From: Planococcus citri
Lineage: Eukaryota > Arthropoda > Insecta > Hemiptera > Pseudococcidae
Assembly (NCBI RefSeq): GCF_950023065.1
Contig: NC_088681.1
Location: 46,224,836 to 46,288,835, forward strand
Direction of reading: 5' to 3'
Length of the DNA stretch: 64,000 nt
Made by a program: the position numbers and the translations under genes
Notes under the pieces: model-generated
The model's database searches: none
The model's input: only the letters and a program-made list of their open reading frames with translations
What the model was told of the DNA's origin: nothing
Part shown: one piece after another, positions 53,823 through 64,000 of the stretch
Layout of the letters: every line of letters starts with the position of its first letter
How positions within the stretch are numbered: position 1 is the stretch's first letter

Positions 53823-54595
53823 CATTCCATGATGCGTTCAAAAGTTCATAGAGAGCTCCTCCAATTCATGGTAACTTTACTTACGAATGCAGGAATAAAC
53901 ATTCTGCACGAAACGGATCCTTGGAACGTTTGGAGGCTTGTAGTGTCATTTACTATGGTCTTTGTGGGAGGAGTGTCGACCACTGTAATCTGCTTAATGA
54001 ATACTAATGATATATATGCTTTCGCCAATCCTTCCCCATATATCGCCCACTCATTCAACCTTCTAAGCAGCGTGTACCTTTTATTCCATTGCAAAAATAG
54101 CATCGGCAAAATGTTGTTCGAAATGGATCGAAATTGTTACACATATCCGGACGAGCATCTGCTTCGATTTGGATATCCTTGGTATTTACAAGAAGCTAGT
54201 ATTATACATATGATGAAGATTCTCAAATGCTGCCTGTATACTGCTAATGTTATGATCACATTACCAGTTTTCGTAGAATTGATGTATTATGGTAGAATTA
54301 CAACGTTCTTGTATCCTTGCTGGACGCCTTGGAAATTGGACAGTCTGAGGAGCCAGATATTAACGTTCGGATTTCAAGTTTTACAAGGGTGTTATAGCGT
54401 TTACTTAACTCGTGTCGTGTCGACTTTCTCACTTTTTACTGTAGTTGAGTTTATGAGGCAGTACCATAGATTGATGGCTGCTGTTTCATCTTTGGAACAT
54501 CGAACACTGCAGAAAGATGTGAAGGCAGTACGCGTTGATCGTGGATTACGAGAGAATATCATTCACTGCATTAGACATCATCAGATACTTCATAA

Positions 54596-54906
54596 CCCGG
54601 TTGGCAAAACGGCATTTTTCAGACAGTGCATCTGAATAGGGATCTGACCACATATCAATCAGAATGTATTTTCTGACTGCCAAAACGGCAATATCTGACT
54701 GTGGTTTTGAGTGTGGATCTGACTAGTCAGATCCACGCTCAGATCTCCACTCAGTCTTCTGACGAGTCACCGCCATCTTGGAATTTCAAAAAAATACTTG
54801 TTTCTGATTGGTTGATTGTAGTCAGACTGCGAATCTGACTGTCAAAACGGCAATTTCTGACTGCAGAAATGATTAGTCAGATATCACCAGAAATGTGCCA
54901 ATCGGG
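54596..54906. mobile_element. MITE inserted at the OR-E exon 1/intron 1 border
   Basis: The ends are inverted: CCCGGTTGGCA at the left and TGCCAATCGGG at the right, with one mismatch. A possible 2-bp AA duplication flanks it. Inside, three copies of a CTGACTG..CAAAACGGCA block and several TCAGATC/GATCTGA palindromes occur. By comparison with OR-A, C and D, exactly these bases interrupt CATAA|GTGAGT. Confidence 0.78.
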
Positions 54907-55499
54907 AAGTGTGTGGATTTTACCAACTACACGTACATAGTAAATAAAGAAGCTTCTCAGCCACTCAGCCATTTATTTCGTTTCTGACTTTGAAAACTGG
55001 AGCATGAACATCCATTTGTGTAGATAAAAAAAATACTAAGTCACCTAGATACTGACATACCTATGTTCATTGTTTTGGGTGAATAAACAAACGAAATCGA
55101 TGACACGAATGGTCGAGAGGTTCTCCTGCGAGTATTCAGGCAAGTACATAATTAGACCTACCTAGTCTTACTAACGTTTTTCATTGTTTTTAGAAATTTT
55201 CAACGATTCAAGATCTGGTTTTCGATATTTTTTTCAATAAATCTCTCTATATCAGGGATAACTTTTGCCCTTGTATTGTACATCATGATAAACGTAAGAC
55301 AGAATAATGGAATTCATGTGCAGCTTCGTTTTTAATGAATGAATAATCGTACTAAAAATCACCCTTTGTTTGCAGGCTACGAGTGTAGATCGTGTTCTAT
55401 TTTATTTCTTAGTTGTACTGATCGTCTGGATTACTCTCTTGGGTTCATGCCTCATCAGCGAAGCATTCTCAAATTTGGTAAGAAATCATTTTCATTTAG

Positions 55500-55641
55500 A
55501 ATCCCATGAAAAAAATGACTGGATTTGATCTCAGATCACATTCGGACATTCTTCGGACTTAATTTGATCAGATCTAATAGAGGAGACCTGATTAGATATT
55601 GATTCTCTGACGAACGACTTGTTTGATCAGATCTGGACATT
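55500..55641. mobile_element. Truncated MITE in intron 3 of OR-E
   Basis: It begins AATCCCATGAAAAA and keeps the GATCAGATC-rich inside, as in OR-C and OR-D. The right inverted end is missing. Confidence 0.6.
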
Positions 55642-56059
55642 AGCTAATACTTCACATAGGTAGGTATTTTAGTAGGTTTACAAACAAAATAGATACCTAA
55701 GCAAAAATTGGCATGGGTATTCTCATTCATCTTCACTTATTTTCATCAGATTAAAATAATGTACCTACCTATCTACTTATTTATCATACATTTGTGTTGC
55801 GAAAGCCTAGTTCCTGCTTGAATAAATTAACTTTTGTTAAAAGGATGACAAGCTGGCCGAGACCCTCATCTGGGATGTACCTTGGTACAAATTGAGCAGA
55901 GAAAACAGAACGCTACTTTTGTTATTCCACTCGAAGACTTGTTACCCATTACGTTTATATGGATTATCAATTTTCGAAGCGACTCGAGTTACTTTTGGAA
56001 AATTAATTAGAACAACTTATTCATATTTCAATGTATTGAATGTTTCTTTGAAAAAATAA

Positions 56060-57285
56060 TAGATTGAGTGCACTGCATAACGAATAATAGGTATTGGTAT
56101 TTGTTTGAATTCAATAGGCGAGGATGGGCTTTCGGTGTAAACTGTTTTTTCATTTTATTCTTATATTCCGCTGGCTATTCGCTCATGGTGCCAAAATTAG
56201 CGTTGCCACAATGAGCATTTGTAATTTGAAAAAATGGCGTCGTCGTTTGAAAATTTCAAGTGCGGATGGCCCTGGTTCCAACAACTGGAAAAAAAAACGT
56301 TTAAAAAAATGCATTCTACTGATTACAAAATCAGTGTTACCGCTTTGGAAACTCTATTAAGATCAATTCAATCCAATAAAAGTATATGAAGCTGACGAGT
56401 TGAAATTTTGAAAAAATCCTCAGTTACAGCCCTAGTAGATGCGTGGAATAATAATATATGTTGACAAAAATGTGATAAAAATTCCCCCACCACCCAATCG
56501 AGCACAAATATTCAGCAACTTCATGATTTTCCGCGCAGTGACAGCAAAAATTCGTGACCATCGGAGTTTTCAGTGTAACTTTGAATGCCCCAGTTTCTAA
56601 AATTAAATGGAGGACACTTACTGGAATTTGAATTTCACTAGATATTTGATAGTTCTCTTAAGAATTAAAATATGTAGCTAGCCAAATACAGTGTACATAG
56701 GTGCACTAGGTAGGTAGGTACAAAAGTGAAGTCAACTTTGAAATTGATACTCAGTTACTTGAGTAAAATTTTCAAAAAAGTTTCAGGCATTTCATAATTT
56801 TATTTTCATACCTCCATCATTATCTATCTGAATAATAAACAATTATTGAGGGGCGGTCCCTATGGAAGTTATATAGGTAGGTAGGTGAATAATTTACTTG
56901 GCATTCATGGTTCCCAATTTATTATTGATTTCATATTCAAAATTTGAATAAGAAACCACTGAAAAAATTACTTGTGAAATTGAGGCTCAATTTTTTTTTA
57001 AATTTCCAACTGTACCTTATTTGGTCAAGTTTACTTGCCTATTTACATTCTTACAAAAATTTTTAAAAAAGGAAAATGTCATACTTAAACTTTTAAAACA
57101 AAATCCTACTTCCCGTTTTATTACTCGTAGGTTTGAAATAGGTAACACAAATCAGACGTATTTAACATATATAAATTTAGTTGGTGACAAAAGTCTATCT
57201 TTAAGTTGTTTGAAGTTCTGATGAATAATTTTAAAAAATACTGGCCACGTGAAAACGAAGGTAAAAAGTTTAAATTAATTTTCAG
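56060..57285. other. Intergenic, no gene seen
   Basis: AT-rich. Words typical of the receptor upstream region return from about 56740 on. A 78-aa ORF at 56124 has no recognisable features and is not called. Confidence 0.45.
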
Positions 57286-57293
57286 CATTCAAG

Positions 57294-59112
57294 ATGCGTT
57301 TGAAAATGCAAAGAGAACTCCTCCAATTCGTGGCAACTTTACTCACAGACGCAGGAATAAACATCCTGCATGAAAACAGTACCTGGACGGTTTGGAGATT
57401 TGTGGTACCTTTCACGATGACCTTTTCGGCAGGATTATCAACTACTGTGTTCTGCTTAACGAACACAGATAATTTCTACGATTTCGCTAATCCTTCTCCA
57501 TATATCGCTCAAGCTACCAACCTCCTAAGCAGCGTCTACCTTCTATTCTACTACAAAAATATTATCGGTGAAATGTTGTTGGAAATGGATCGAAATTGCT
57601 ACACGTATCCGGACGAGCATCTACTTCGGATCGAATATCCTTGGTATTTGCAAGAGGCAAATATCAAGCTTATGATGAAGATCCTCAAATACGCCATGTT
57701 TAACTGCGTTGTTATGGTCTCATTACCAATTCTTGGGGAATTGGCGTATTTCGGTAGAATTAAGACGTTCATGTATCCTTCGTGGACTCCCTGGAAAGTG
57801 CACAGTCTGAGGGCCGAGTTATTGATGTTTGGATTACAATTAATACAAGGGTGTTGTAGCGCTTGGTTAAGTTACGTGGTGTCAATTTTTTTACTTTTTA
57901 TAGTAACCGAATTCAAACGACAGTACCAGAGGCTGATTGCTGCTGTTTCGTCGCTGGAACATCGAACATTGCAGCAAGATGTAAAGGCAATTCACTATAA
58001 TCGCCTATTAAGAGAGAATATCATTCGCTGTGTCAGACATCATCAGATACTTCATAAGTGAGTCGGAAATTTAGCCATTTCTAACGAAGTCGAGGACATC
58101 CTTTGGTCATTCAGTCATGTATATTTTGTTTATTTTGTTTAATTGGAGAATGAGAAGTAACCTCTGCCGATTCCTCAATTTCCCCACTAGGCAACTGAAA
58201 TTTTTTCGAGCTCGACTTTTACTGGCTCCAATTTTCTGGTGTGATTCGAAATAGATGACAATGAATGGCTATAAGGAGTTCTTAGTCCTTCGTAATTAAT
58301 TCAGGCAGCAAATACCTTAAATTGTGCCTTTTCCCAGTCCTACTCATGTTCTTATTCATTGTTTGTAGAAATTTTCAATTATTCAAGATCTGGTTTTCAA
58401 TATTTTTCTCAATAAATCTTGCCATATCCGTTGTAACTTTCGCTCTTGCGTTGTACGTTATGATAAATGTAAGGCGAAATCATAAAGTTCATCTGTGACT
58501 AAATCATTACCTAACTAGTAACTATCTAATCGGGTATTGTAAAAATGACTCTATGTTCGCAGGCTTCAAGTCTTGGTCAAGTTTTAAATTATTTCACGGT
58601 TGTATTCCTCATCTGGATTACTCTCTTGATCACATGTCTCATAAGTGAAATATTCACAAATTTGGTAAAAATCAAAAATCATTTTTCATAAAATTGTTTC
58701 ACGTTCTTATTCTAAGAAGTGAACGTTCACGTACCTACTTATTCTGAAGTGAACGTATTAAGAATTCGCGAAAATGGTCGCTGCTTCACCTGCACCAATT
58801 TTTATCCAATTTGTACCCACTCATCAGTCTCATCAATAATTTGTTTTAAAAGCTTATTTTTCATTCCACAAGTGAATCATTTCATTTTTCCAACAGAATG
58901 ACAAGCTGGCCGAAACTCTCATCTGGGATGCACCATGGTACAAAGTTAACAAAGAAAATAGAAAGCTTCTTCTATTGTTCCATTCAACAGCTTGCCAGCC
59001 ATTACGTTTATATGGATTATCAATTTTTGAAGCCACTAGAGTTACATTTGGTAAATTGGTTCGAAAAACGTATTCATTCTTCAATGTATTGAATATTTCC
59101 ATGAGAAATTAA
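57294..59112 (+). CDS. Odorant receptor OR-F (7tm_6 family)
   Basis: Exons 57294-58057, 58369-58468, 58563-58664 and 58897-59112 encode 393 aa. The start is MRLKMQRELLQF, eight bases after a conserved acceptor (AG 57284-57285). It groups with OR-B and OR-G. Family marks are PSPYIAQ, NCYTYPDEHLL, MYPSWTPW (Cys replaced by Ser), FKRQYQRLIAAVSSLEHRTL and TYSFFNVLN. The last residues are NISMRN in place of the LSFKK/LSVKK of its sisters. All splice sites are GT/AG with phases 2, 0 and 0. Intron 3 lacks the MITE of OR-C, D and E. No defect was seen. Confidence 0.92.
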
Positions 59113-61855
59113 CAATTACATAATGATCAAATCTGTTCGTATTTAATTTGGGGAAGGGAAGGATCGTATGCCCAGTTAAAAAAAAACTTTAATACCTAAC
59201 CAACATAAAATTTCTTTGGACAATACTCCAATGAAGTTGCCACCGGAGATGAATGAAAAGAATCAAGATCGGAGGATCGAAAAAATAATGCCCTTGTCAC
59301 AAAACGTGTTCACCACCTTCGAAAACACATTGTAAGACCGCAACATTTTTCAATTCAGGTTCAAATTAGGGAGGGGAAAAATTCGCTTCCAAAATCACAA
59401 AATTTCTCAAACAAACAAAGTTCTACCATAGATTACCTATACCTACTTAAGCGCTCAAGTTCATTTTTTGTCTTTCCAGAGTGTTTTGAAGTTTCTGGAT
59501 CAAATTGAAAAATCGCTGGAGGCTCCAGGCAACGGCTCACTTTACTCGATGAAAATTTATACATATTTCATGGAAAAGTTTTAAAATTGTATTGTAAAAC
59601 AGATTTTTTGAATTTTTTAGATTTTCAAAAATTCAACAAGAATTCAAAAACTACAAAAAAGCATGCTCTTTCAATTCAGCTTGGTTTCTGCCAAAATCGG
59701 AGAATGCTACAAATATATATTTTAGTAATAGATATTATGAGGGGAAGTGGGTAGAATTTCGTACAAAATAAAGTAAAACTTGGACGACCAATCATCGTTT
59801 TATATTTTGCTTTTGTTTTTGTTTTTTGTTTTTTGTTTTTTTTTTTTGCATGTGGGTAGAAGCTATCAAACGATGGAAAATGGCGCATACTGGAGGTCTC
59901 TAGAGATTTTTTGCCCGAGATAAGAGCATTTGAAAAATTAGAAAATGGTGTTGTTTGAAAATGAAAATTCCAGATGTGGATAGCTTCGATTCCAAGTACT
60001 GAAAATGGATTTAGAATTATAGGTGGAGAGATTGTGTAGGTATAAAATAGAGATCATAAACATCAAATTTCAGATTCTATATGTAGTTCAATTTGAATTT
60101 TTAAAAAATCCCATCTTAAGACATTTGATTTCTGAAACTTCCACGAAGTTTAAGAAATAAACTCAAAGACAAGAAATTCCGGTAAATTGGATATTTTTGC
60201 ACGTTGTTTTGATTTTATTTTTCAAGGACTCGAAATTTTTACCAGTTCGAATACCTGTCTTGTTAGATGCCTTTGCCAACAGTGCTTGTCAAAAAATGTA
60301 AAATTTGCAACCAAAAAAACGTGGCATGGTTTCTGAAGTTATAAGCCAGAATCTAAAATCAATTAATCAGGTATCAGTACAAATGAAATAAATCTGGTAA
60401 TTTTCTTCCTCTGATTCATGAATCATGAAAAAAAAAAAAAAAAAACAGGACGAAAGCAGGACGTTTTTTTTCAAAAATTTTAATTTCTGAAAAAAATGAA
60501 GAATCAATATAAAATTTCAACATTTTTTAAAAACGGATAGAAGGTCAAAATTTTTGTTGTTTGTTTCTTTTTTTAAAAAAATTATGCAAGTAGGTACATA
60601 CGTATATTACATTGCCATTGAACAAATGCTAAAACTTTAATATGTAGAAGGAGAGAATGCATGGAAAAATATTGATTGAAAAACAGTCGAGAAAATTATT
60701 CAAATTGACTGACTAATTCGATAAAAAAAAGTGCAAGAACTTTCAGAGGCACCTCCTTCGAATACTTTTTTCAATTTAGGAGAGGATAGAAGAAGAGAGT
60801 CAAAATTTTCAGACGAAAAACTTTTAAGCTGAAAAGTTCCCACCTTTAAGAAAGGCAGAATAAGAGGAAGTTTTAAAGTTGTATTCAAAAGAAATTACGA
60901 ACATCAGAACTTCAGACAATTTCTTCGATAAAAGCTGAACAAAAACAGCCTTTTTAATGTACTTATTGGGCAAAAAAAATCAAAAGCAAAAATACAGGAT
61001 AAGTAAGGACTGTTAGATAATTTCTACTCAAACGTTCAGTTTCTGAAAAAATTTTCTCCCAAGATTTCTAATTTCTGAAAATTGAAGTCTTATTCATTGA
61101 TTTTTCGTCAGCAATGAAAAATATTTTTAAAAACTGCATATTTGAGTTGAATTGACTCGTAATCAAAAATTCAGGAAACACAATGTCACTGTTCCTATCT
61201 TCAAAACACAAGGTAACTATGTACATAACTGGGTAGGTAGATACCTATATGATTGTATATTTAAGGTTTCGAATGATATGATTTTTATGAGACTAAGTTG
61301 TATAGGTAAGTAGGTATACGAAAATGAAGTCAACTTTACAAATGGGGGATACGAAGCTTTTCAAAAAGTTTCCGGTATTTCATACGTATTTTCTTTTTTA
61401 TAAACCACTAGCTACCTCGATAAGTAAATAATGAAGAGGCGCCTTCTGCCAAAGTTGTATAGATAAATAATTTACTCGACATTCTTCGTTCCTACTTCAT
61501 TCTTGGAATTTAATTCAAAAATTGGAATTCAGGAATTCCAATAAAATAAACTTACAAAATTTGTTGTAAAACTTGGAAATTATTTTTTTTTTTTAAATTG
61601 TCGACTTATTTACAGCATTTAATAAAGTTTACCTAGCGCTATCTATCAGTAATTTTTTAATAAAGAAATGGAATGAGAATATTGTACTGTATTTTACCAC
61701 AAATCAGAGGTGTATTGAGTGAGTTCCGCGTATATCTTATTAGGAAATTTCAAATTGTAGGTAAGTTGCTAAATATTAATTTACCTACTGATGAATTTTA
61801 AACTCTCGCATTCACTACGTAAAAATGACACAGTTTAAATTACAAATTTTTGCAG
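59113..61855. other. Intergenic, no gene seen
   Basis: 2.7 kb of AT-rich DNA with a poly-A tract near 60427-60444 and a TTTTTGTTTTT-type repeat near 59810-59848. The part from about 61240 on resembles the regions upstream of other receptors. No ORF with family resemblance was found. Confidence 0.45.
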
Positions 61856-61863
61856 TATTCCAG

Positions 61864-63497
61864 ATGCGTTTGAAAATGCAAAGAGAACTCCTCCAATTCG
61901 TGGCAAATTTACTCACAAATGCAGGAGTAAACATCCTGCACGAAAGCGATACGTGGTGCTTTTGGAGGATTGCAATACCCATTGCTATGATCATTTTGGC
62001 AGAACTCTCGACCATTATGTTCTGCTTAGTGAATACTCACGATTTAATTGCTTTCGCTAATCCTTCCCCATATATTGCCTACGGAATCAACCTTCTAAGC
62101 AGCGCCTGTTTTTTATTCTATTACAAAAATATCATCGGCGAAATTTTATTCGACATGGATCGGAATTGTTACACGTATCCGGACGAGCATCTACTTCGAA
62201 TCGAATATCCTTGGTATTTGCGAGAGGCAAATATCAAGTTTATGATGAAGATCCTCAAATACGCCATGATTAATTGTGTTGTCACGGTCACATCACCACT
62301 TTTGGGAGAACTGGCGTATTATGGTAGAATTACAATGCACATGTATCCTTGTTGGACGCCTTGGAAAGTGGACAGTCTGAGAATGCAGTTATATGACGTT
62401 TGGATTACAATTTTTACAAGGGTGTTGCACCTCTTGGACGTATTATTTCAGTTCGATTTTCTTACTCTTTACAGTAGTCGAGTTTATGAGACAGTACCAG
62501 AGATTGATTGCTGCTGTTTCATCTTTGGAACATCGAACATTGCTGCAAGATGTGAAGGCTGTACGCTTTGATCGTGTATTACGAGAGAATATCATCCACT
62601 GTGTTAGGCATCATCAGATACTTCATAAGTGAGTCAGAGATTCAGACACTTTTGTCAATTGACGAGGTTGGGGGGAGGGGGTTTCTTGGTCATTCTCATT
62701 AGGTTCTCGATTTCGTTCATTTCGGTTTGTTTATGGAACATGGGGACATTAAGGACCCATAGTTTAGCTTACAAAAAGTCTGTTGGTTTCTTCATTGATC
62801 AATTAGGTAACTGATTATTTCTTTAATGACATCCTTCTGTTCCCAGACTTGTACAGAGGGGGGAGGAGTTCTCTCCCGAGTTTGAGCTTTTTTAGACGAC
62901 TCGCCAACGCTAAAAATCCCCCAAACAAATTGAATTAATTACGTTGTAGGACTATTGGTATTTTCATTTTAAAGCAATATTCTGCTGTTGAGACCTTTTT
63001 TTTTTTTTTTGGTCTTTTCAAACATTTTCCTTTTGAAGCCCAAACTTCCTCTGCATGGTCTTGATTGGCCTCATGTCCTCGTACAATAAAAAATGAACGA
63101 AAACGAACTGAGAAATTGTATTTGTAGGCAGCAATAAGTAATAGGTACATAGTTGATTTCTTGAATATAATTATTGTTCTTCATTGCTTGCAGAAATTTT
63201 CAATTATTCAAGATTTGGTTTTCGATGTTTTTCTCAATTAATCTCGCCATATCCGTTGTAACGTTCGCCTTAGCATTGTTCGTCATGATAAATGTAAGAC
63301 GAAATCGTGATATTCACCTGTAATTCGCTCTAATTACGATTTATGAACCTATTGAATTCCGAATAATTATCGTGAAAATTACTCTCTGTTCGCAGGCTTC
63401 AAGTATTGGTCAAGTTTTATATTATTTCGTGGTTGTATTCATGATCTGGATTACTCTATTGATCACGTGCCTCATCAGTGAAATATTTTCAGACTTG
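61864..63497 (+). pseudogene. Odorant receptor OR-G, frameshifted and cut by window edge
   Basis: Exons 61864-62628, 63194-63293 and 63396-63497 are recognisable. The last exon should lie beyond 64000, as no match appears in the 500 bases after exon 3. The first exon is 765 nt, one more than in OR-B and OR-F: an extra base near 62390 (TTATATGACG where sisters have TTATTGACG) shifts the frame. The family sequence resumes in the next frame at FGLQFLQGCC. The first part reads MRLKMQRELLQF to VDSLRMQL. The splice sites are intact and the rest is well kept, so the change is young or an assembly error. Its closest relative is OR-F. Confidence 0.82.
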
Positions 63498-64000
63498 GTA
63501 AAAATCATTTTTATTTAAAATTGTCCACGTACCTATCATGTGCAGTAAAGTTTACCAAATGAGTGACTTCGTTATCAATTTTCGTCTTGGTAAAAATTTT
63601 CGAACATGGTCAAGGAGAATCGATAGAAGACTGCAAAATACTCCACTAACTAAAATTAAAAATGCGCAAATTAATTTTTCGACTTTTGGAAAATTTTCAA
63701 AAATTCAAATTTTGGGCCAAAGATGGAAAAAAAATTAAAATTTTACCAAATAGACCTTGTAAGTTGAAATTTGGTTTGTACCCTGTTTTTGACCTTCCGA
63801 GTCGATTTTTTGGTGTTCCGAACTATTCTGGAGCCCAAGGCGGATTTTCGAGTTCACCACTTCACCAGTTCCTAAAAAACGCTGTGAAAATGAAATTGAG
63901 CACCTAGATATAAACTCGTACTTACCTACCATTTTTTTTATAATCTATTCAATCGATTAAGGCACATATTTTCAAAATTTTTTGGTACTGGTTCAAATCT
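63498..64000. other. Intron 3 of OR-G or downstream DNA
   Basis: It starts with a good donor (GTAAAAATC). No exon 4 match was found up to the window end. Introns 3 of the sisters are 61-483 bp, so the missing exon may lie just outside. Confidence 0.5.

Larger units (their letters stand above)
53829..56059 (+). pseudogene. Odorant receptor OR-E, first splice donor displaced by a MITE
   Basis: Coding exons match the family exactly: 53829-54595, 55194-55293, 55376-55477 and 55844-56059, which would give 394 aa (start MMRSKVHREL). However, a 311-bp MITE begins at the first intron base (54596). The next usable GT (54909, GTGTGT) lies beyond it, and reading through hits a TGA at 54633 after 13 foreign residues. 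Normal message would need the MITE to be skipped by an in-phase donor, which I do not see. The acceptor of exon 4 is TTAAAAG, weaker than the CAG of its sisters. All four exons are otherwise free of stops, so the loss is recent. Intron 3 has a shortened copy of the shared MITE. Confidence 0.82.

Overview
The window is insect nuclear DNA. It has intron-bearing genes of the insect odorant-receptor family (7tm_6), an AT-rich background studded with TAGG/GGTACC microsatellite-like words, and many class I and class II transposable elements. A hemipteran, possibly a scale insect or mealybug, is my guess from the receptor style and the TAGG-rich background. That guess is an inference and was not tested. 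No prokaryotic features are present.

Layout. (1) 1-10086, minus strand: the 5' part of a Ty3/Gypsy-type LTR retrotransposon (element 1). It has LTR 9363-10086, a primer-binding site, a leader, an uninterrupted gag (789 aa) and a pol frame that is open from 5548 to the left edge of the window. (2) 12553-64000, plus strand: seven odorant-receptor genes in head-to-tail order (here OR-A to OR-G), each with four coding exons of nearly fixed size (about 765, 100, 102 and 216 nt) and conserved intron phases. OR-A, B, C, D and F look intact. OR-E has a 311-bp MITE exactly at its first splice donor. OR-G has a one-base frameshift and runs off the right edge. (3) Between the receptors lie a GCTAGC-hexamer element with inverted ends (14274-16236), a solo LTR (20406-21434), a 1.2-kb foldback element (21724-22930), a hAT-type MITE with a perfect 8-bp target duplication (27100-27965), a MITE shared by one intron of three receptors, and two tRNA-like SINE fragments.

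(4) 30373-52822, plus strand: a complete, very young and unusually large (22.45 kb) relative of element 1 (element 2). It is inserted between OR-D and OR-E. Its two 768-bp LTRs differ at one position that I found, and it is flanked by a 4-bp ATGA duplication. After gag and pol it carries a block of eleven small ORFs (41464-46638). These are divergent tandem copies of one gene, packed almost without spacers and in places overlapping by start/stop codons. Next come a large ORF with a RING-like finger, a coiled coil and an SGNH-hydrolase-like domain, and a charged disordered ORF.

Pol is itself unusual. It starts with a degenerate SGNH-like domain. It has aspartic protease, reverse transcriptase and a tethered RNase H whose third catalytic Asp is replaced by Asn. 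It has an integrase in which a second, catalytically complete-looking RNase H sits between the DDE core and the GPF/Y module. It ends in an AT-hook tail. Four reading frames in element 2 are cut by single in-frame stops (TGA, TAA, TAA, TAG) with homologous or coherent coding on both sides, so the copy is either freshly damaged or uses stop-codon readthrough. This element and its tandem gene family are the most novel content of the window.
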